From assembly GCF_000018545.1 (NCBI RefSeq), contig NC_012587.1, positions 2,480,001 through 2,544,000 on the forward strand: a stretch of DNA of 64,000 nucleotides. Direction: 5' to 3'. Below are positions 8,486 to 16,944 of this stretch, one piece after another. Within the stretch, counting starts at the first letter, position 1. Each line of letters opens with the position of its first letter. The DNA comes from Sinorhizobium fredii NGR234. GTDB taxonomy: Bacteria > Pseudomonadota > Alphaproteobacteria > Rhizobiales > Rhizobiaceae. The position numbers and the translations under genes were made by a program. The notes under the pieces are model-generated. The model saw only the letters and a list, made by a program, of their open reading frames with translations. It was not told the DNA's origin and ran no database searches.

Positions 8486-9718
8486 ATGTACGAATTCGCC
8501 ATCGGCTGGGAATGGCTGGCCTTTGCCGTTCGCTGGCTGCATGCTGTGACGGCCATCGCCTGGATCGGCTCGTCCTTCTATTTCATCGCGCTCGACCTTG
8601 GCCTGGTGAAGCGCGACCACCTGCCGCCGGGCGCCTATGGCGAGGAGTGGCAGGTGCATGGCGGCGGTTTCTACCACATCCAGAAATATCTGGTGGCGCC
8701 GACGACAATGCCGGAGCACCTTACCTGGTTCAAATGGGAGTCCTATTCGACGTGGCTTACCGGCTTCGCGATGCTCTGCATCGTCTATTATGGCGGCGCC
8801 GATCTCTTCCTGGTCGACCGACACGTGCTCGATATCTCGGCGACGACGGCGGTCCTGATCTCGCTCGCCTCGCTCGGCGTCGGCTGGGTCCTCTACGACC
8901 TTCTCTGCAAGTCGCCGATCGGCAAGAATACCTGGGGGCTGATGGCCCTCCTCTACGTCGTGCTCGTCGCCATGGCCTGGGGTTATACGCAGGTCTTCAC
9001 CGGCCGCGCCGCCTTCCTGCATCTCGGCGCCTTCACGGCGACGATCATGTCGGCCAATGTGTTCTTCATCATCATCCCCAACCAGAAGATCGTCGTTGCC
9101 GACCTGATCGCCGGGCGCACGCCCGATCCGCGGCTCGGGGCGCAGGCCAAGCAGCGATCGCTGCACAACAACTACCTGACCCTACCGGTCATCTTCTTCA
9201 TGCTGTCGAACCACTACCCGCTCGCCTTCGCGACGGCCTTCAACTGGATCATTGCAGCGCTCGTTTTCCTGATGGGCGTGACGATCCGCCACTGGTTCAA
9301 CACCACGCATGCGCGCAAGGGCAAGCCAACCTGGACCTGGCTCGCGACGGTCATCCTTTTCATCCTGATCATATGGCTCTCGACAGTGCCGAAGGTGCTG
9401 ACCGGAGAAGAGCGGGCCGAGGCCGCCCCCACCTTCAGGCGCTTTGCCGAAAATGCACATTTCCCCGCCGTCAAGGACACGATCGCGACCCGCTGCAGCA
9501 TGTGCCATGCCGCCGAGCCCGTTTACGAGGGCATTGCCCGCGCACCGAAGGGCGTCGTATTCGAGAGCGACGCCGAGATTGCCGCCCTGGCGCGCGAAAT
9601 CTATATCCAGGCCGGACGCAGTCACGCCATGCCGCCCGGCAACATAACCGATATGACGGCTGACGAACGCAGTCTGCTGACGGCCTGGTTCGAGAGCGCC
9701 GTCGGGGAGGCACAATGA
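8486..9718 (+). CDS. puuD: Urate hydroxylase PuuD, membrane protein with C-terminal cytochrome c
   Basis: The 410-residue protein has about eight hydrophobic segments in its first 315 residues followed by a cytochrome c domain. The haem-binding CSMCH is at 337-341 and a possible distal methionine lies in HAMPPGN. This is the architecture of PuuD, the membrane-bound oxidase that converts urate to 5-hydroxyisourate in place of soluble uricase, passing electrons to the respiratory chain. An AAGGGGA ribosome site precedes the ATG. The stop overlaps the guaD start by four bases (ATGA), indicating translational coupling. Confidence 0.93.
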   Translation: MYEFAIGWEWLAFAVRWLHAVTAIAWIGSSFYFIALDLGLVKRDHLPPGAYGEEWQVHGGGFYHIQKYLVAPTTMPEHLTWFKWESYSTWLTGFAMLCIVYYGGADLFLVDRHVLDISATTAVLISLASLGVGWVLYDLLCKSPIGKNTWGLMALLYVVLVAMAWGYTQVFTGRAAFLHLGAFTATIMSANVFFIIIPNQKIVVADLIAGRTPDPRLGAQAKQRSLHNNYLTLPVIFFMLSNHYPLAFATAFNWIIAALVFLMGVTIRHWFNTTHARKGKPTWTWLATVILFILIIWLSTVPKVLTGEERAEAAPTFRRFAENAHFPAVKDTIATRCSMCHAAEPVYEGIARAPKGVVFESDAEIAALAREIYIQAGRSHAMPPGNITDMTADERSLLTAWFESAVGEAQ

Positions 9719-11031
9719 CATCGACCCTCATCCGCGGCCGCACGCTGAGTTTCCGCCGCGCGCCGGAGAGCATCGACGACAGCGGCGCCTATACCTATGA
9801 AAGCGACGGCGCGCTCCTCGTCGAAGCTGGCGTGATCACGGCCGCCGGCACTTACGCGACGGTCAGGGCCGCAGCGCCGGAAGAGGTGATGGAGATCGAC
9901 CATCGGCCGCACCTCATCGTCCCGGGCTTCATCGACACGCATCTGCACTTTCCGCAAATGCAGGTCATGGCCTCCTATGCCGCCAACCTGCTCGAATGGC
10001 TGAACACCTATACCTTCCCGGAGGAATGCCGCTTCGTCGAGACGGCACATGCGGAGCGGATCGCCACCCGCTTCTTCGACGAGATGGTGCGCCACGGCAC
10101 GACGACGGCGACGGCCTATTGCTCGGTGCACAAGGCGTCCGCCGACGCCTTCTTCGCCGAGAGCCTAAGGCGCGGCATGTGCATGGTCGCCGGCAAGGTG
10201 ATGATGGATCGCAACGCCCCGCAGGGCCTGCTCGATACACCTCAGATGAGCTATGACGAGACGCGGGCGGTGATTGCCGACTGGCACGGCAAGGGCCGCA
10301 ACCACGTCGCTATCACGCCGCGTTTCGCCATTACCTCGACGCCGGAGCAGATGGCGGTGGCGAAATCGCTCTTGTGCGAATTTCCGGACCTGCATGTGCA
10401 GACGCATCTCTCCGAAAACCGCGACGAAATCGCCTATACCTCAGAGCTCTACCCGGAGGCGAAGGACTATACGGACGTCTACGCCCGCTACGGGCTGCTT
10501 GGACCTAAAAGCCTCTTCGGCCATTGCATCCATCTGTCGGAGCGCGAAGCCGATGCGATGAGCGAGACCGGCTCGGTCGCCGTCTTCTGCCCGACATCCA
10601 ATCTCTTCCTCGGCTCCGGCCTGTTCCCGCTCCGCGCGCTGACGCGGCGCGAGAAACCGGTGCGCGTCTCGATCGCCTCCGATATCGGCGGCGGCACCAG
10701 CTATTCGATGCTGAAGACGCTCGACGAGGCCTACAAGATTTTGCAATTGCAGGGCGAGCGCCTGAACCCCTTCGACAGCTTCTACATGATGACTCGCGGC
10801 AATGCCGAAGCGCTGTCGCTTGCAGATCGCATCGGCACGCTGGAGCCCGGCACCGATGCCGACCTCGCGGTCCTCGACATGGCAGCGACACCGGCCATGG
10901 CGCTCAGGGCCGAAGTGGTCAATTCGCTCGCCGACGAGCTCTTCCTGTTGCAGACGATGGGCGACGACCGGTCGATCTTCGAGACCTATGTGGCGGGCAA
11001 GCCGGCCAAATCGACGCTCGGGACGACGTGA
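9715..11031 (+). CDS. guaD: Guanine deaminase
   Basis: The 438-residue amidohydrolase matches guanine deaminase, which converts guanine to xanthine and ammonia and so feeds the xanthine dehydrogenase encoded upstream. The metal-binding HxH lies in PGFIDTHLHFPQ (about 62-73), a second metal histidine region is QTHLSEN, and further metal and substrate residues are in GHCIHLSE and SDIGGG. It overlaps puuD by four bases. A strong U-rich hairpin starts directly after the stop codon and should end the transcript. Confidence 0.94.
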   Translation: MTSTLIRGRTLSFRRAPESIDDSGAYTYESDGALLVEAGVITAAGTYATVRAAAPEEVMEIDHRPHLIVPGFIDTHLHFPQMQVMASYAANLLEWLNTYTFPEECRFVETAHAERIATRFFDEMVRHGTTTATAYCSVHKASADAFFAESLRRGMCMVAGKVMMDRNAPQGLLDTPQMSYDETRAVIADWHGKGRNHVAITPRFAITSTPEQMAVAKSLLCEFPDLHVQTHLSENRDEIAYTSELYPEAKDYTDVYARYGLLGPKSLFGHCIHLSEREADAMSETGSVAVFCPTSNLFLGSGLFPLRALTRREKPVRVSIASDIGGGTSYSMLKTLDEAYKILQLQGERLNPFDSFYMMTRGNAEALSLADRIGTLEPGTDADLAVLDMAATPAMALRAEVVNSLADELFLLQTMGDDRSIFETYVAGKPAKSTLGTT

Positions 11032-11064
11032 GCACAAGAGGTCAATTTTTTTGACCTCTTGTGC
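11032..11064 (+). terminator. Hairpin terminator after guaD
   Basis: A perfect 14-bp stem (GCACAAGAGGTCAA and its complement) with a five-T loop begins one base after the guaD stop. The symmetrical structure has A/T pairs at its closing end but no long T tract after it, so termination is likely rather than certain. Confidence 0.65.
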
Positions 11065-11106
11065 GTTGCGACTATTACGCCACTTTTGAAAAGATGCTAT
11101 GGCGTC

Positions 11107-11211
11107 CTAAAGCGCGCCGCGTTCAAACGTACTCACGCGGCGCGCTTTAGGTCTTTGTTTCTGTGCATGTCGTCACCCCAAAACCGCTGCACACTCTTGG
11201 GCGACATGCAC
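11107..11211. repeat. Rhizobial intergenic repeat: two stem-loops upstream of lldD
   Basis: The first hairpin has a perfect 16-bp stem (CTAAAGCGCGCCGCGT, 11107-11122 with 11135-11150). The second has 10-bp arms GTGCATGTCG at 11163-11172 and 11202-11211. I recall this paired structure as a dispersed intergenic repeat of Sinorhizobium genomes. It ends only 26 bases before the lldD start, so any lldD promoter lies within or upstream of it. Confidence 0.7.
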
Positions 11212-11237
11212 TAATCTCCATTCGATGAGGGCGATCC

Positions 11238-12383
11238 ATGACGCAAATCCTCGACATCAGCGATCTCAAGGCCCTCGCCAAGCGGCGGGTTCCAAAGCTT
11301 TTCTTCGACTACGCCGACAGCGGCGCCTGGACGGAGGGGACCTATCGGGCGAACGAGGAGGATTTCGCGAAGATCAAGCTGCGCCAGCGGGTGCTGGTCG
11401 ACATGACAAACCGGTCGCTCGAAACGTCGATGATCGGCCAGAAAGTGTCGATGCCGGTGGCGCTTGCCCCCACCGGCCTGACCGGCATGCAGCATGCCGA
11501 CGGGGAAATGCTCGCGGCCCAGGCAGCCGAGGCCCATGGCGTTCCCTTCACGCTCTCGACGATGAGCATCTGCTCGATCGAGGACGTCGCGTCGGTCACG
11601 ACGAAACCCTTCTGGTTTCAGCTCTATGTCATGCGCGAGCGCGAATTCGTGCTCAACCTCATCGACCGCGCCAAGGCGGCCAAATGCTCGGCCCTCGTCC
11701 TGACACTCGACCTGCAGATTCTCGGCCAGCGCCACAAGGATCTTCGCAACGGGCTTTCGGCGCCGCCGCGCATGACGCCCAAACATCTCTGGATGATGGC
11801 GACACGGCCGCGCTGGTGCATGAAGATGCTCGGCACCAACCGCCGCACCTTCCGCAACATCGTCGGCCACGCCAAGAGCGTCACCGACCTCTCCTCGCTG
11901 CATGCCTGGACGGCGGAGCAGTTCGACCCGCAGCTTTCCTGGAAGGACGTCGAGTGGATCAAGGAGCGCTGGGGCGGCCCGCTCATCCTGAAGGGCATCC
12001 TCGATCCGGAAGACGCGAAAATGGCAGCGAAGACCGGCGCCGACGCAATCATCGTCTCGAATCACGGCGGGCGCCAGCTCGATGGAGCGCCGTCTTCGAT
12101 CAGCATGTTGCCGAAGATCATCGACGCCGTCGGCGATCAGATCGAGGTCCATGTCGACGGCGGCATCCGCTCCGGCCAGGACGTGCTGAAGGCCGTCGCC
12201 CTCGGAGCCAAGGGCACCTTCATCGGCCGGCCCTTCCTCTACGGCCTCGGCGCTATGGGCAAGGATGGCGTGACCCTCGCCCTCGACATCATCCGCAAGG
12301 AGATGGACATCACCATGGCGCTCTGCGGCAAGCGCAGCATCACCGATGTGGGCCGCGACGTCATCGCCGAATACGCGATGTAA
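11238..12383 (+). CDS. lldD: L-lactate dehydrogenase, FMN-dependent (alpha-hydroxy-acid oxidase family)
   Basis: The 381-residue protein is a full-length FMN-dependent alpha-hydroxy-acid dehydrogenase. The family motif SNHGGRQLDGAPS carries the catalytic histidine and substrate-binding arginine, and HVDGGIRSGQDVLKA and GRPFLYGL bind the FMN phosphate. L-lactate dehydrogenase (quinone-linked, converting L-lactate to pyruvate) is the best name; glycolate or another 2-hydroxy acid cannot be excluded. It sits between the two arms of the purine pathway, whose end product is glyoxylate, so a 2-hydroxy acid role there is conceivable but unproven. GAGGG precedes the ATG. Confidence 0.87.
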   Translation: MTQILDISDLKALAKRRVPKLFFDYADSGAWTEGTYRANEEDFAKIKLRQRVLVDMTNRSLETSMIGQKVSMPVALAPTGLTGMQHADGEMLAAQAAEAHGVPFTLSTMSICSIEDVASVTTKPFWFQLYVMREREFVLNLIDRAKAAKCSALVLTLDLQILGQRHKDLRNGLSAPPRMTPKHLWMMATRPRWCMKMLGTNRRTFRNIVGHAKSVTDLSSLHAWTAEQFDPQLSWKDVEWIKERWGGPLILKGILDPEDAKMAAKTGADAIIVSNHGGRQLDGAPSSISMLPKIIDAVGDQIEVHVDGGIRSGQDVLKAVALGAKGTFIGRPFLYGLGAMGKDGVTLALDIIRKEMDITMALCGKRSITDVGRDVIAEYAM

Positions 12384-12389
12384 CGTGGC

Positions 12390-12415
12390 AAGCGGCGGGC
12401 GTTGCCCGCCCGCTT
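12390..12415. terminator. Bidirectional hairpin between lldD and uraH
   Basis: A GC-rich stem of about 11 bp with a single bulge and a three-base loop lies between the convergent stops of lldD and uraH. A's on one side and T's on the other would suit termination in both directions. The stem is AAGCGGCGGGC paired with GCCCGCCCGCTT. Confidence 0.55.
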
Positions 12416-12428
12416 CCCGTCGTCCGGC

Positions 12429-12791
12429 TCAACTGCCGCGATAGGTGGAATAGCCGTAGGGCGAGAGCAGCAGCGGCACGTGATAGTGGCTGGCAACGTC
12501 GGCGATGCCGAACCGCAGCGGGATAAGGTCTAGGAAGGCCGGATCCGGGAGCGCCATCCCGGCCGCGCGCAGATAGTCGCCGGCGTGAAAGACCAGCTCG
12601 TACTGGCCCGCCTTGAAACTTTCGCCCTCCGCAAGCGGCGCGTCGACCCGGCCGTCGTTGTTGGTGCGGACCGTGCGGATCAACTGCCGCTCCTCACCGT
12701 CCAGCCGAAAGAGATCGATCCTGAGCCCCTCGGCCGGCTTGCCGAGTGCGGTGTCGAGGACGTGGGTCGTCAGGCGGCCGCTCTTGCTCAT
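12429..12791 (-). CDS. uraH: 5-hydroxyisourate hydrolase (transthyretin-like)
   Basis: The 120-residue protein is a bacterial transthyretin-like protein that hydrolyses 5-hydroxyisourate, the PuuD product, to OHCU. The N-terminal [11 protein letters not shown] motif has the first active-site histidine, an arginine follows in the middle, and the chain ends with the diagnostic YRGS tetrapeptide. Its ATG overlaps the allA stop by four bases. It is the last gene of the minus-strand operon puuE-uraD-(24 codons)-allA-uraH. Confidence 0.95.
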   Translation of the reverse strand: MSKSGRLTTHVLDTALGKPAEGLRIDLFRLDGEERQLIRTVRTNNDGRVDAPLAEGESFKAGQYELVFHAGDYLRAAGMALPDPAFLDLIPLRFGIADVASHYHVPLLLSPYGYSTYRGS

Positions 12792-13303
12792 CGGACTGTT
12801 TCCTTTGACGGCAGATCTGGGATGACGAAAGGCTCTTCGTAGAAGAATTCCTCGAGATTGTTGCCCGGCCCGTCGCGATCGACGACGAGGAAATCGCTGG
12901 CGGTGTCGATCGTCATCAACGGATGGTGCCAGACATTGCGGCCATAATTGACCCCCTGCCGGCCGCTTGCCAAAAAGGCCCGCGGCCTGCCCGGGCGTCC
13001 GCCCTCGTCCTCGGCGACAACCGCGAGCCAGGGCCGATCGTGAAGCGGCGAGAAACTCTGGGTGCCGAGCGGGTGGCGCTCCATCATGGTGAGCCTGTAG
13101 GGGAACGTCCGCGGCTGACCGCGAAAGATGTTGATGATCACCCGCGCGCCCTCCCCGGCGACGTCGACTTCGCCACGGGCATGAAACCGCTCGGTATTGC
13201 CACCATTGATGAACCGCGCCGAAGCCGGGTCGGCCTCGATGACGCTGCCGAACGGGGCGAAAGCCTCCTTGGTCAGAGGCTCGATCGAAATGAAATGTGA
13301 CAT
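12788..13303 (-). CDS. allA: Ureidoglycolate lyase
   Basis: The 171-residue protein belongs to the AllA ureidoglycolate lyase family, which splits ureidoglycolate to glyoxylate and urea. Family segments include FAPFGSVIE, the NGG turn, HPLGTQSF, and the metal-site region with [10 protein letters not shown]. The ATG at 13303 is chosen because [15 protein letters not shown] is the usual N-terminus and because its A is shared with the stop of the small upstream ORF (TGATG). Its substrate needs an allantoate-degrading enzyme that is not in the window. Confidence 0.93.
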   Translation of the reverse strand: MSHFISIEPLTKEAFAPFGSVIEADPASARFINGGNTERFHARGEVDVAGEGARVIINIFRGQPRTFPYRLTMMERHPLGTQSFSPLHDRPWLAVVAEDEGGRPGRPRAFLASGRQGVNYGRNVWHHPLMTIDTASDFLVVDRDGPGNNLEEFFYEEPFVIPDLPSKETVR

Positions 13304-13377
13304 CAGGTCCGGGTCCCAGCGACGCCGGGGTGCCAAGCGGCGCCGGCGGGCAGTTCGGGGACGGTCTTGTCAGGCAT
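13303..13377 (-). CDS. 24-residue small ORF between uraD and allA
   Basis: An ATG overlaps the end of uraD (ATGCCTGA) and the frame runs 24 codons to a TGA whose A is shared with the allA ATG. The peptide reads [10 protein letters not shown], then about 14 residues rich in A, G and T, with no recognised motif. Every junction in this operon uses an overlapping stop and start, and this ORF supplies the link that would otherwise be a 66-base gap. It may be a coupling peptide, a remnant of a lost pathway gene (allantoicase would fit the position), or chance. I do not recognise it. Confidence 0.4.
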   Translation of the reverse strand: MPDKTVPELPAGAAWHPGVAGTRT

Positions 13378-13870
13378 TGTCTTCTCCCGGAAGCATGGAA
13401 CCAAGCCGCAGCCGGGCGATCCGCTCCACCTGCGCGCAGGCGGCTTCAAATTCTTCTGCGGAATTGTCAATCCGTTGCTCGAAGGCGGCGAGGATCTCCT
13501 CCTTCGTCAGTCCCTTTACGGCGATGATGAAAGGAAAGTCGAACTTCTTCGTGTAGGCCGCGTTGAGCTCCGTGAAACGGGCATGCTCTTCCGACGAAAG
13601 CCGGTCAAGGCCCGCCGATGCCTGTTCGGACTTCGAGTCGACCGTGAGCTGGCCGGCGACGGCCAGCTTGCCGGCAAGATCGGGATGGGCGCGCAAGACG
13701 GCGAGTCGTTCTGCGGGCGATGCCGCGCGAAAGGCGTTGCAGAGCGCCGAATGGACGTTGCCAGCGGTCAAACCCGACGAGGCGGCATGATCGAACGCAC
13801 GCTCCGCCACCCAGGGCGAATGCTCGAAGATGTCGCCGAAGCGGCGAACAAAATGCTCGCGTTCCGACAT
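13370..13870 (-). CDS. uraD: OHCU decarboxylase
   Basis: The 166-residue protein is 2-oxo-4-hydroxy-4-carboxy-5-ureidoimidazoline decarboxylase, which makes S-allantoin from the UraH product. The family core is visible: the catalytic histidine region [11 protein letters not shown], the [19 protein letters not shown] helix (given in part), and PFIIAVKG. Its ATG overlaps the puuE stop as TGATG. It is placed second in the minus-strand ureide operon. Confidence 0.94.
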   Translation of the reverse strand: MSEREHFVRRFGDIFEHSPWVAERAFDHAASSGLTAGNVHSALCNAFRAASPAERLAVLRAHPDLAGKLAVAGQLTVDSKSEQASAGLDRLSSEEHARFTELNAAYTKKFDFPFIIAVKGLTKEEILAAFEQRIDNSAEEFEAACAQVERIARLRLGSMLPGEDNA

Positions 13871-14799
13871 CAGCGCAGTCCTTCCGGGCTATGGTGCTCG
13901 TGCCAGTGGCGGGCAATGTCGATGCGCTGCGGCACCCATACCTTGTCGTGCGACAGGACGTAGTCGATGAAGCGGGCGAGCGCCGCAGCCCGTCCCGGCC
14001 GGCCGACGAGACGGCAATGCAGGCCGACATTCATCATCTTCGGGCTGCCGTCCCTGCCCTCCTCATAGAGCACGTCGAAAGTGTCCTTGAGATAGGTGAA
14101 GAACTGGTCGCCGGAATTGAACCCCTGGTTGGTGGCAAAACGCATGTCGTTGGCGTCGAGCGTATAGGGAATGATGAGATGCGGTTTGTCGGGTGTCAGC
14201 CCCGGCACCCAATAGGGAAGCTCGTCCGCATAGGAATCGCAGGAATAGAGGAAGCCGCCCTCCTCCAGGACGAGCTTCAGCGTGTTTGCCGAAGGCTTGC
14301 CCTGGTAGATGCCGAGCGGCCGCTCGCCCGTCAGCTCCGTGTGCAGTCGCACGACCTCGCGAATGTGCTCGCGCTCGACCTCCTCCGGAAAGTCCCTGTA
14401 TTCGAGCCAGCGCAGCCCGTGGCTGGCGATCTCCCACCCGGCCTCCTTCATAGCGGCGACCGCCTCCGGGTTGCGCGCCATGGCCAGCGTCACGCCGTAG
14501 ACCGTCAGCGTCACGCCGCGGCTCGTGAAGATGCGCCACAGCCGCCAGAAGCCGGCTCGTGCCCCATATTCGTAGATCGATTCCATATTGAGGTTGCGCT
14601 GTCCCGGCCAGGGCTGTGCACCGACGATTTCCGACAGCAGGCATTCGGATGCCGGATCGCCATCCAGAATGCAGCTTTCGCCGCCCTCCTCATAGTTCAG
14701 GACGAATTGCACCGCGATGCGCGCATCGCCCGGCCATCGGGGATGGGGCGGCGTTCGCCCGTAGCCAACCAGGTCGCGCGGATAGGAAGTCTCTGCCAT
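13870..14799 (-). CDS. puuE: Allantoinase PuuE (polysaccharide-deacetylase-like)
   Basis: The 309-residue protein is the NodB-like allantoinase PuuE, unrelated to the amidohydrolase AllB. It opens allantoin to allantoate. The region VQFVLNYEEGGESC, the SIYEYGARAGFWR segment and EIASHGLRWLEY are characteristic. The ATG at 14799 is chosen over one 13 codons upstream because the protein then starts at the usual position and AGGTGACC lies just ahead. It is the first gene of the ureide operon, with stop and start codons overlapped throughout. Confidence 0.93.
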   Translation of the reverse strand: MAETSYPRDLVGYGRTPPHPRWPGDARIAVQFVLNYEEGGESCILDGDPASECLLSEIVGAQPWPGQRNLNMESIYEYGARAGFWRLWRIFTSRGVTLTVYGVTLAMARNPEAVAAMKEAGWEIASHGLRWLEYRDFPEEVEREHIREVVRLHTELTGERPLGIYQGKPSANTLKLVLEEGGFLYSCDSYADELPYWVPGLTPDKPHLIIPYTLDANDMRFATNQGFNSGDQFFTYLKDTFDVLYEEGRDGSPKMMNVGLHCRLVGRPGRAAALARFIDYVLSHDKVWVPQRIDIARHWHEHHSPEGLR

Positions 14800-14877
14800 G
14801 AGGTCACCTTCGATTTTTCCGAAACGGTAACACCGCACACCGGATTGTCGAGATGAAAATGACGGCCGGAGAGGAGC

Positions 14878-15678
14878 TTAGCGTATCGCTGAAAGAGTAT
14901 TGGCAAAGAGCGACAAGGGGCCTCCGGCGTCACCAGGTGCCTGGGGCTGCGCCTCGGGCCGAACCGCCCTTTCGCCCCTTGGGCGGACGGAGATTTTGCC
15001 GAGCGGATGCTGGGAATGGACGCGCATCGGCGCCCCCGTCTCCGGTTCGACGAACAAGGCGAGGCTGTCGATCGCGAGCGGCTTCGTCAGATGCGGTTCG
15101 AAGACCTCTCGCAACGGCGCCTCCAGTCGTCGCCCGCCATCGGCACCCAGTGGACCGGTGAGTTTCATATGGAATCGGTATTCTTCCATCACGAAGGGAT
15201 CGCCCCACCGATAGAGGTTGGTGAATTGCGGCGCGGTCAGCCGATCGGGATCGGAGCGTTCGATCTCTTCCTCGCTGAGCGGCGCCCGGTAGCGGTCGAA
15301 CGCCTGCAGAACCCGCGCGGCGAGCATATGCATTGCATGGCTCGGCACCTGCGGCAGCAAGCCCAGGCACTGGCTGAGGCGCGCCACCTCCAGCCGCTCG
15401 ATCGCGAACGGCGTCTCGGCGCTGGTGAAGTGCATCAACGTTCTCAGCAATTGCGCTTCATCTACGCCTTCGGCAAGGCGGAAGGGAGCCATGATCATCG
15501 CATGAAAGCCGAATCGGCGCGGAACGGCCGTGTGGAAAGCGATCTCCGAAACGCGGAGGCCGGCGATCGGCGGCGGCTCCACGGGCTCGCCGGAATAAAC
15601 GCTGCGGGCGAGCCAGCTCGCCGCCGCCGCCGACAACGGGTCTCCCATCGGCGGCGTAAAACAAATGGCGTACCGCAT
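14878..15678 (-). CDS. DUF1045 family protein (phosphonate-operon-type, 2H-phosphoesterase-like fold)
   Basis: The 266-residue protein belongs to DUF1045, often found beside C-P lyase (phn) genes, though no phn gene is visible here. The start MRYAICFTPP at 15678 is the family N-terminus. Two histidine motifs of the 2H-phosphoesterase type are present in position: GFHAMIMAPF (about 67-76) and FHMKLTGPL. In both, the usual small hydroxyl residue two places after His is replaced (M and K). The C-terminal tail is rich in R, P and A. It lies 78 bases upstream of puuE's start on the same strand. The enzymatic role is unknown. Confidence 0.8.
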   Translation of the reverse strand: MRYAICFTPPMGDPLSAAAASWLARSVYSGEPVEPPPIAGLRVSEIAFHTAVPRRFGFHAMIMAPFRLAEGVDEAQLLRTLMHFTSAETPFAIERLEVARLSQCLGLLPQVPSHAMHMLAARVLQAFDRYRAPLSEEEIERSDPDRLTAPQFTNLYRWGDPFVMEEYRFHMKLTGPLGADGGRRLEAPLREVFEPHLTKPLAIDSLALFVEPETGAPMRVHSQHPLGKISVRPRGERAVRPEAQPQAPGDAGGPLSLFANTLSAIR

Positions 15679-15754
15679 TGCGACGCTCCGAAATTCTGTT
15701 CGATAGCCGCCTCTTAGGTGATTTGCGTGACAGATTGACGAAGTGGAATGGGGG

Positions 15755-16885
15755 CTATCGCAGGCCCGCGATATGGGTTTCGCATCGGAAGGATGGCGGC
15801 AGTTCGACGCTCGTCCGCCCGGCAAGTTCGTCGATGACGAAGCTGGCCAGAACATGCGCCATCCCGAAACTGACCTTGAAGCCGCCGGTCAGCACCGACA
15901 GCCTTTGATGATCCGGATGTCGGCCGACCATCGGCTCGCGGCCCGTGGCCTTTGGGCGCAGTCCGGCCCAGCGCTCGATCACCGGTGCGTCGCGCAGGAC
16001 CGGAGCGACAGCTGCGGCGCGATCGATCAGCCCGTCCAGTTGTGCATCCGTCGAAAACGGCTCGGCGAATTGGTTCTCGCTGGTGCTGCCGATGGCCACG
16101 TAGCCGTTTTCATGCGGAACGATATAGAGGCCGTCGGTGAAAATGATCGGCGCAGCCGGATCGATGTCGGCGCGAAGCAGCGCCGCCTGCCCCTTGACCG
16201 CGCCGCCGCTCGGCACCTGCTGCCCCTGCGCCAATCGGTCGATCAAGGGGAAACTCCCGACCCCTGCGGATAGGATACACTGCCCGAACGTCAGCTCGCG
16301 CCCGTCGGCGAGCGCCAGCCGGCCGCGTCGCGGTTCGATCGAGGCGACCTCGGCCCCCTCTTCGAACCGGACATGGGGAAACTGAACAAGTGCCGCCCGC
16401 AGCGTCGCCAGCAGGTTTCGCGGCGCCACGCATGCCGCCAGCGTCTCGTGGACGATCCCGAAGGGTGCCGAATCCGCTGCTGGCCACCCGTCAGATCCGG
16501 CATCACCGAGGTGCCAGTGGAAACGCCGGCCGCCCGCAATCCAGTGTCGCTCGGCGTCCTGCTCGTGACCGAGCGCAATTTCACGGAGGTGCCGCCTGCC
16601 GAGCGGCATGATCCGGCCCGAGCGGCGATAGCCGGCCGAAAGTCCGGTCTCCGCTTCAAGCCGGGCAATCTCATTCTCGAGGGAAACCAGGGCATCGAAT
16701 TGGAACTGCTTCTTGGCGTTCCAGCGGTCCGGCATATGCGGCATCAACGCGCCGAGCAGACCGCCGCTCGCGCCTGCGCCGATGCTCTTTCGCTCGAGGA
16801 GGCGCGTCTCGATGCCGGCACGGCCGGCCAGGAGCGCTGCCCAGAGCCCCATGATACCGCCGCCAACGATCAAAACTTCGCTCAT
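15755..16885 (-). CDS. FAD-dependent oxidoreductase, MnmC oxidase-domain type
   Basis: The 376-residue DAO-family flavoprotein has an N-terminal dinucleotide fold (VLIVGGGIMGLWAA, about 4-17) and the SIGAGASGGLLGALMPHMP loop typical of the C-terminal half of MnmC, which converts cmnm5s2U34 to nm5s2U34 in tRNA. The C-terminus has the family segments GLRPKATGREPMVG and LTGGFKVSFGMAH. It faces mnmD across 59 bases in the opposite direction, so the two activities fused in enterobacterial MnmC are separate here. A different amine substrate is possible, but the neighbour argues for tRNA modification. Confidence 0.8.
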   Translation of the reverse strand: MSEVLIVGGGIMGLWAALLAGRAGIETRLLERKSIGAGASGGLLGALMPHMPDRWNAKKQFQFDALVSLENEIARLEAETGLSAGYRRSGRIMPLGRRHLREIALGHEQDAERHWIAGGRRFHWHLGDAGSDGWPAADSAPFGIVHETLAACVAPRNLLATLRAALVQFPHVRFEEGAEVASIEPRRGRLALADGRELTFGQCILSAGVGSFPLIDRLAQGQQVPSGGAVKGQAALLRADIDPAAPIIFTDGLYIVPHENGYVAIGSTSENQFAEPFSTDAQLDGLIDRAAAVAPVLRDAPVIERWAGLRPKATGREPMVGRHPDHQRLSVLTGGFKVSFGMAHVLASFVIDELAGRTSVELPPSFRCETHIAGLR

Positions 16886-16944
16886 CGATTGACCTTCTCC
16901 TGCATAATTCCGTAGATCGAACTCGATTCAAGGAACACGCGGCG

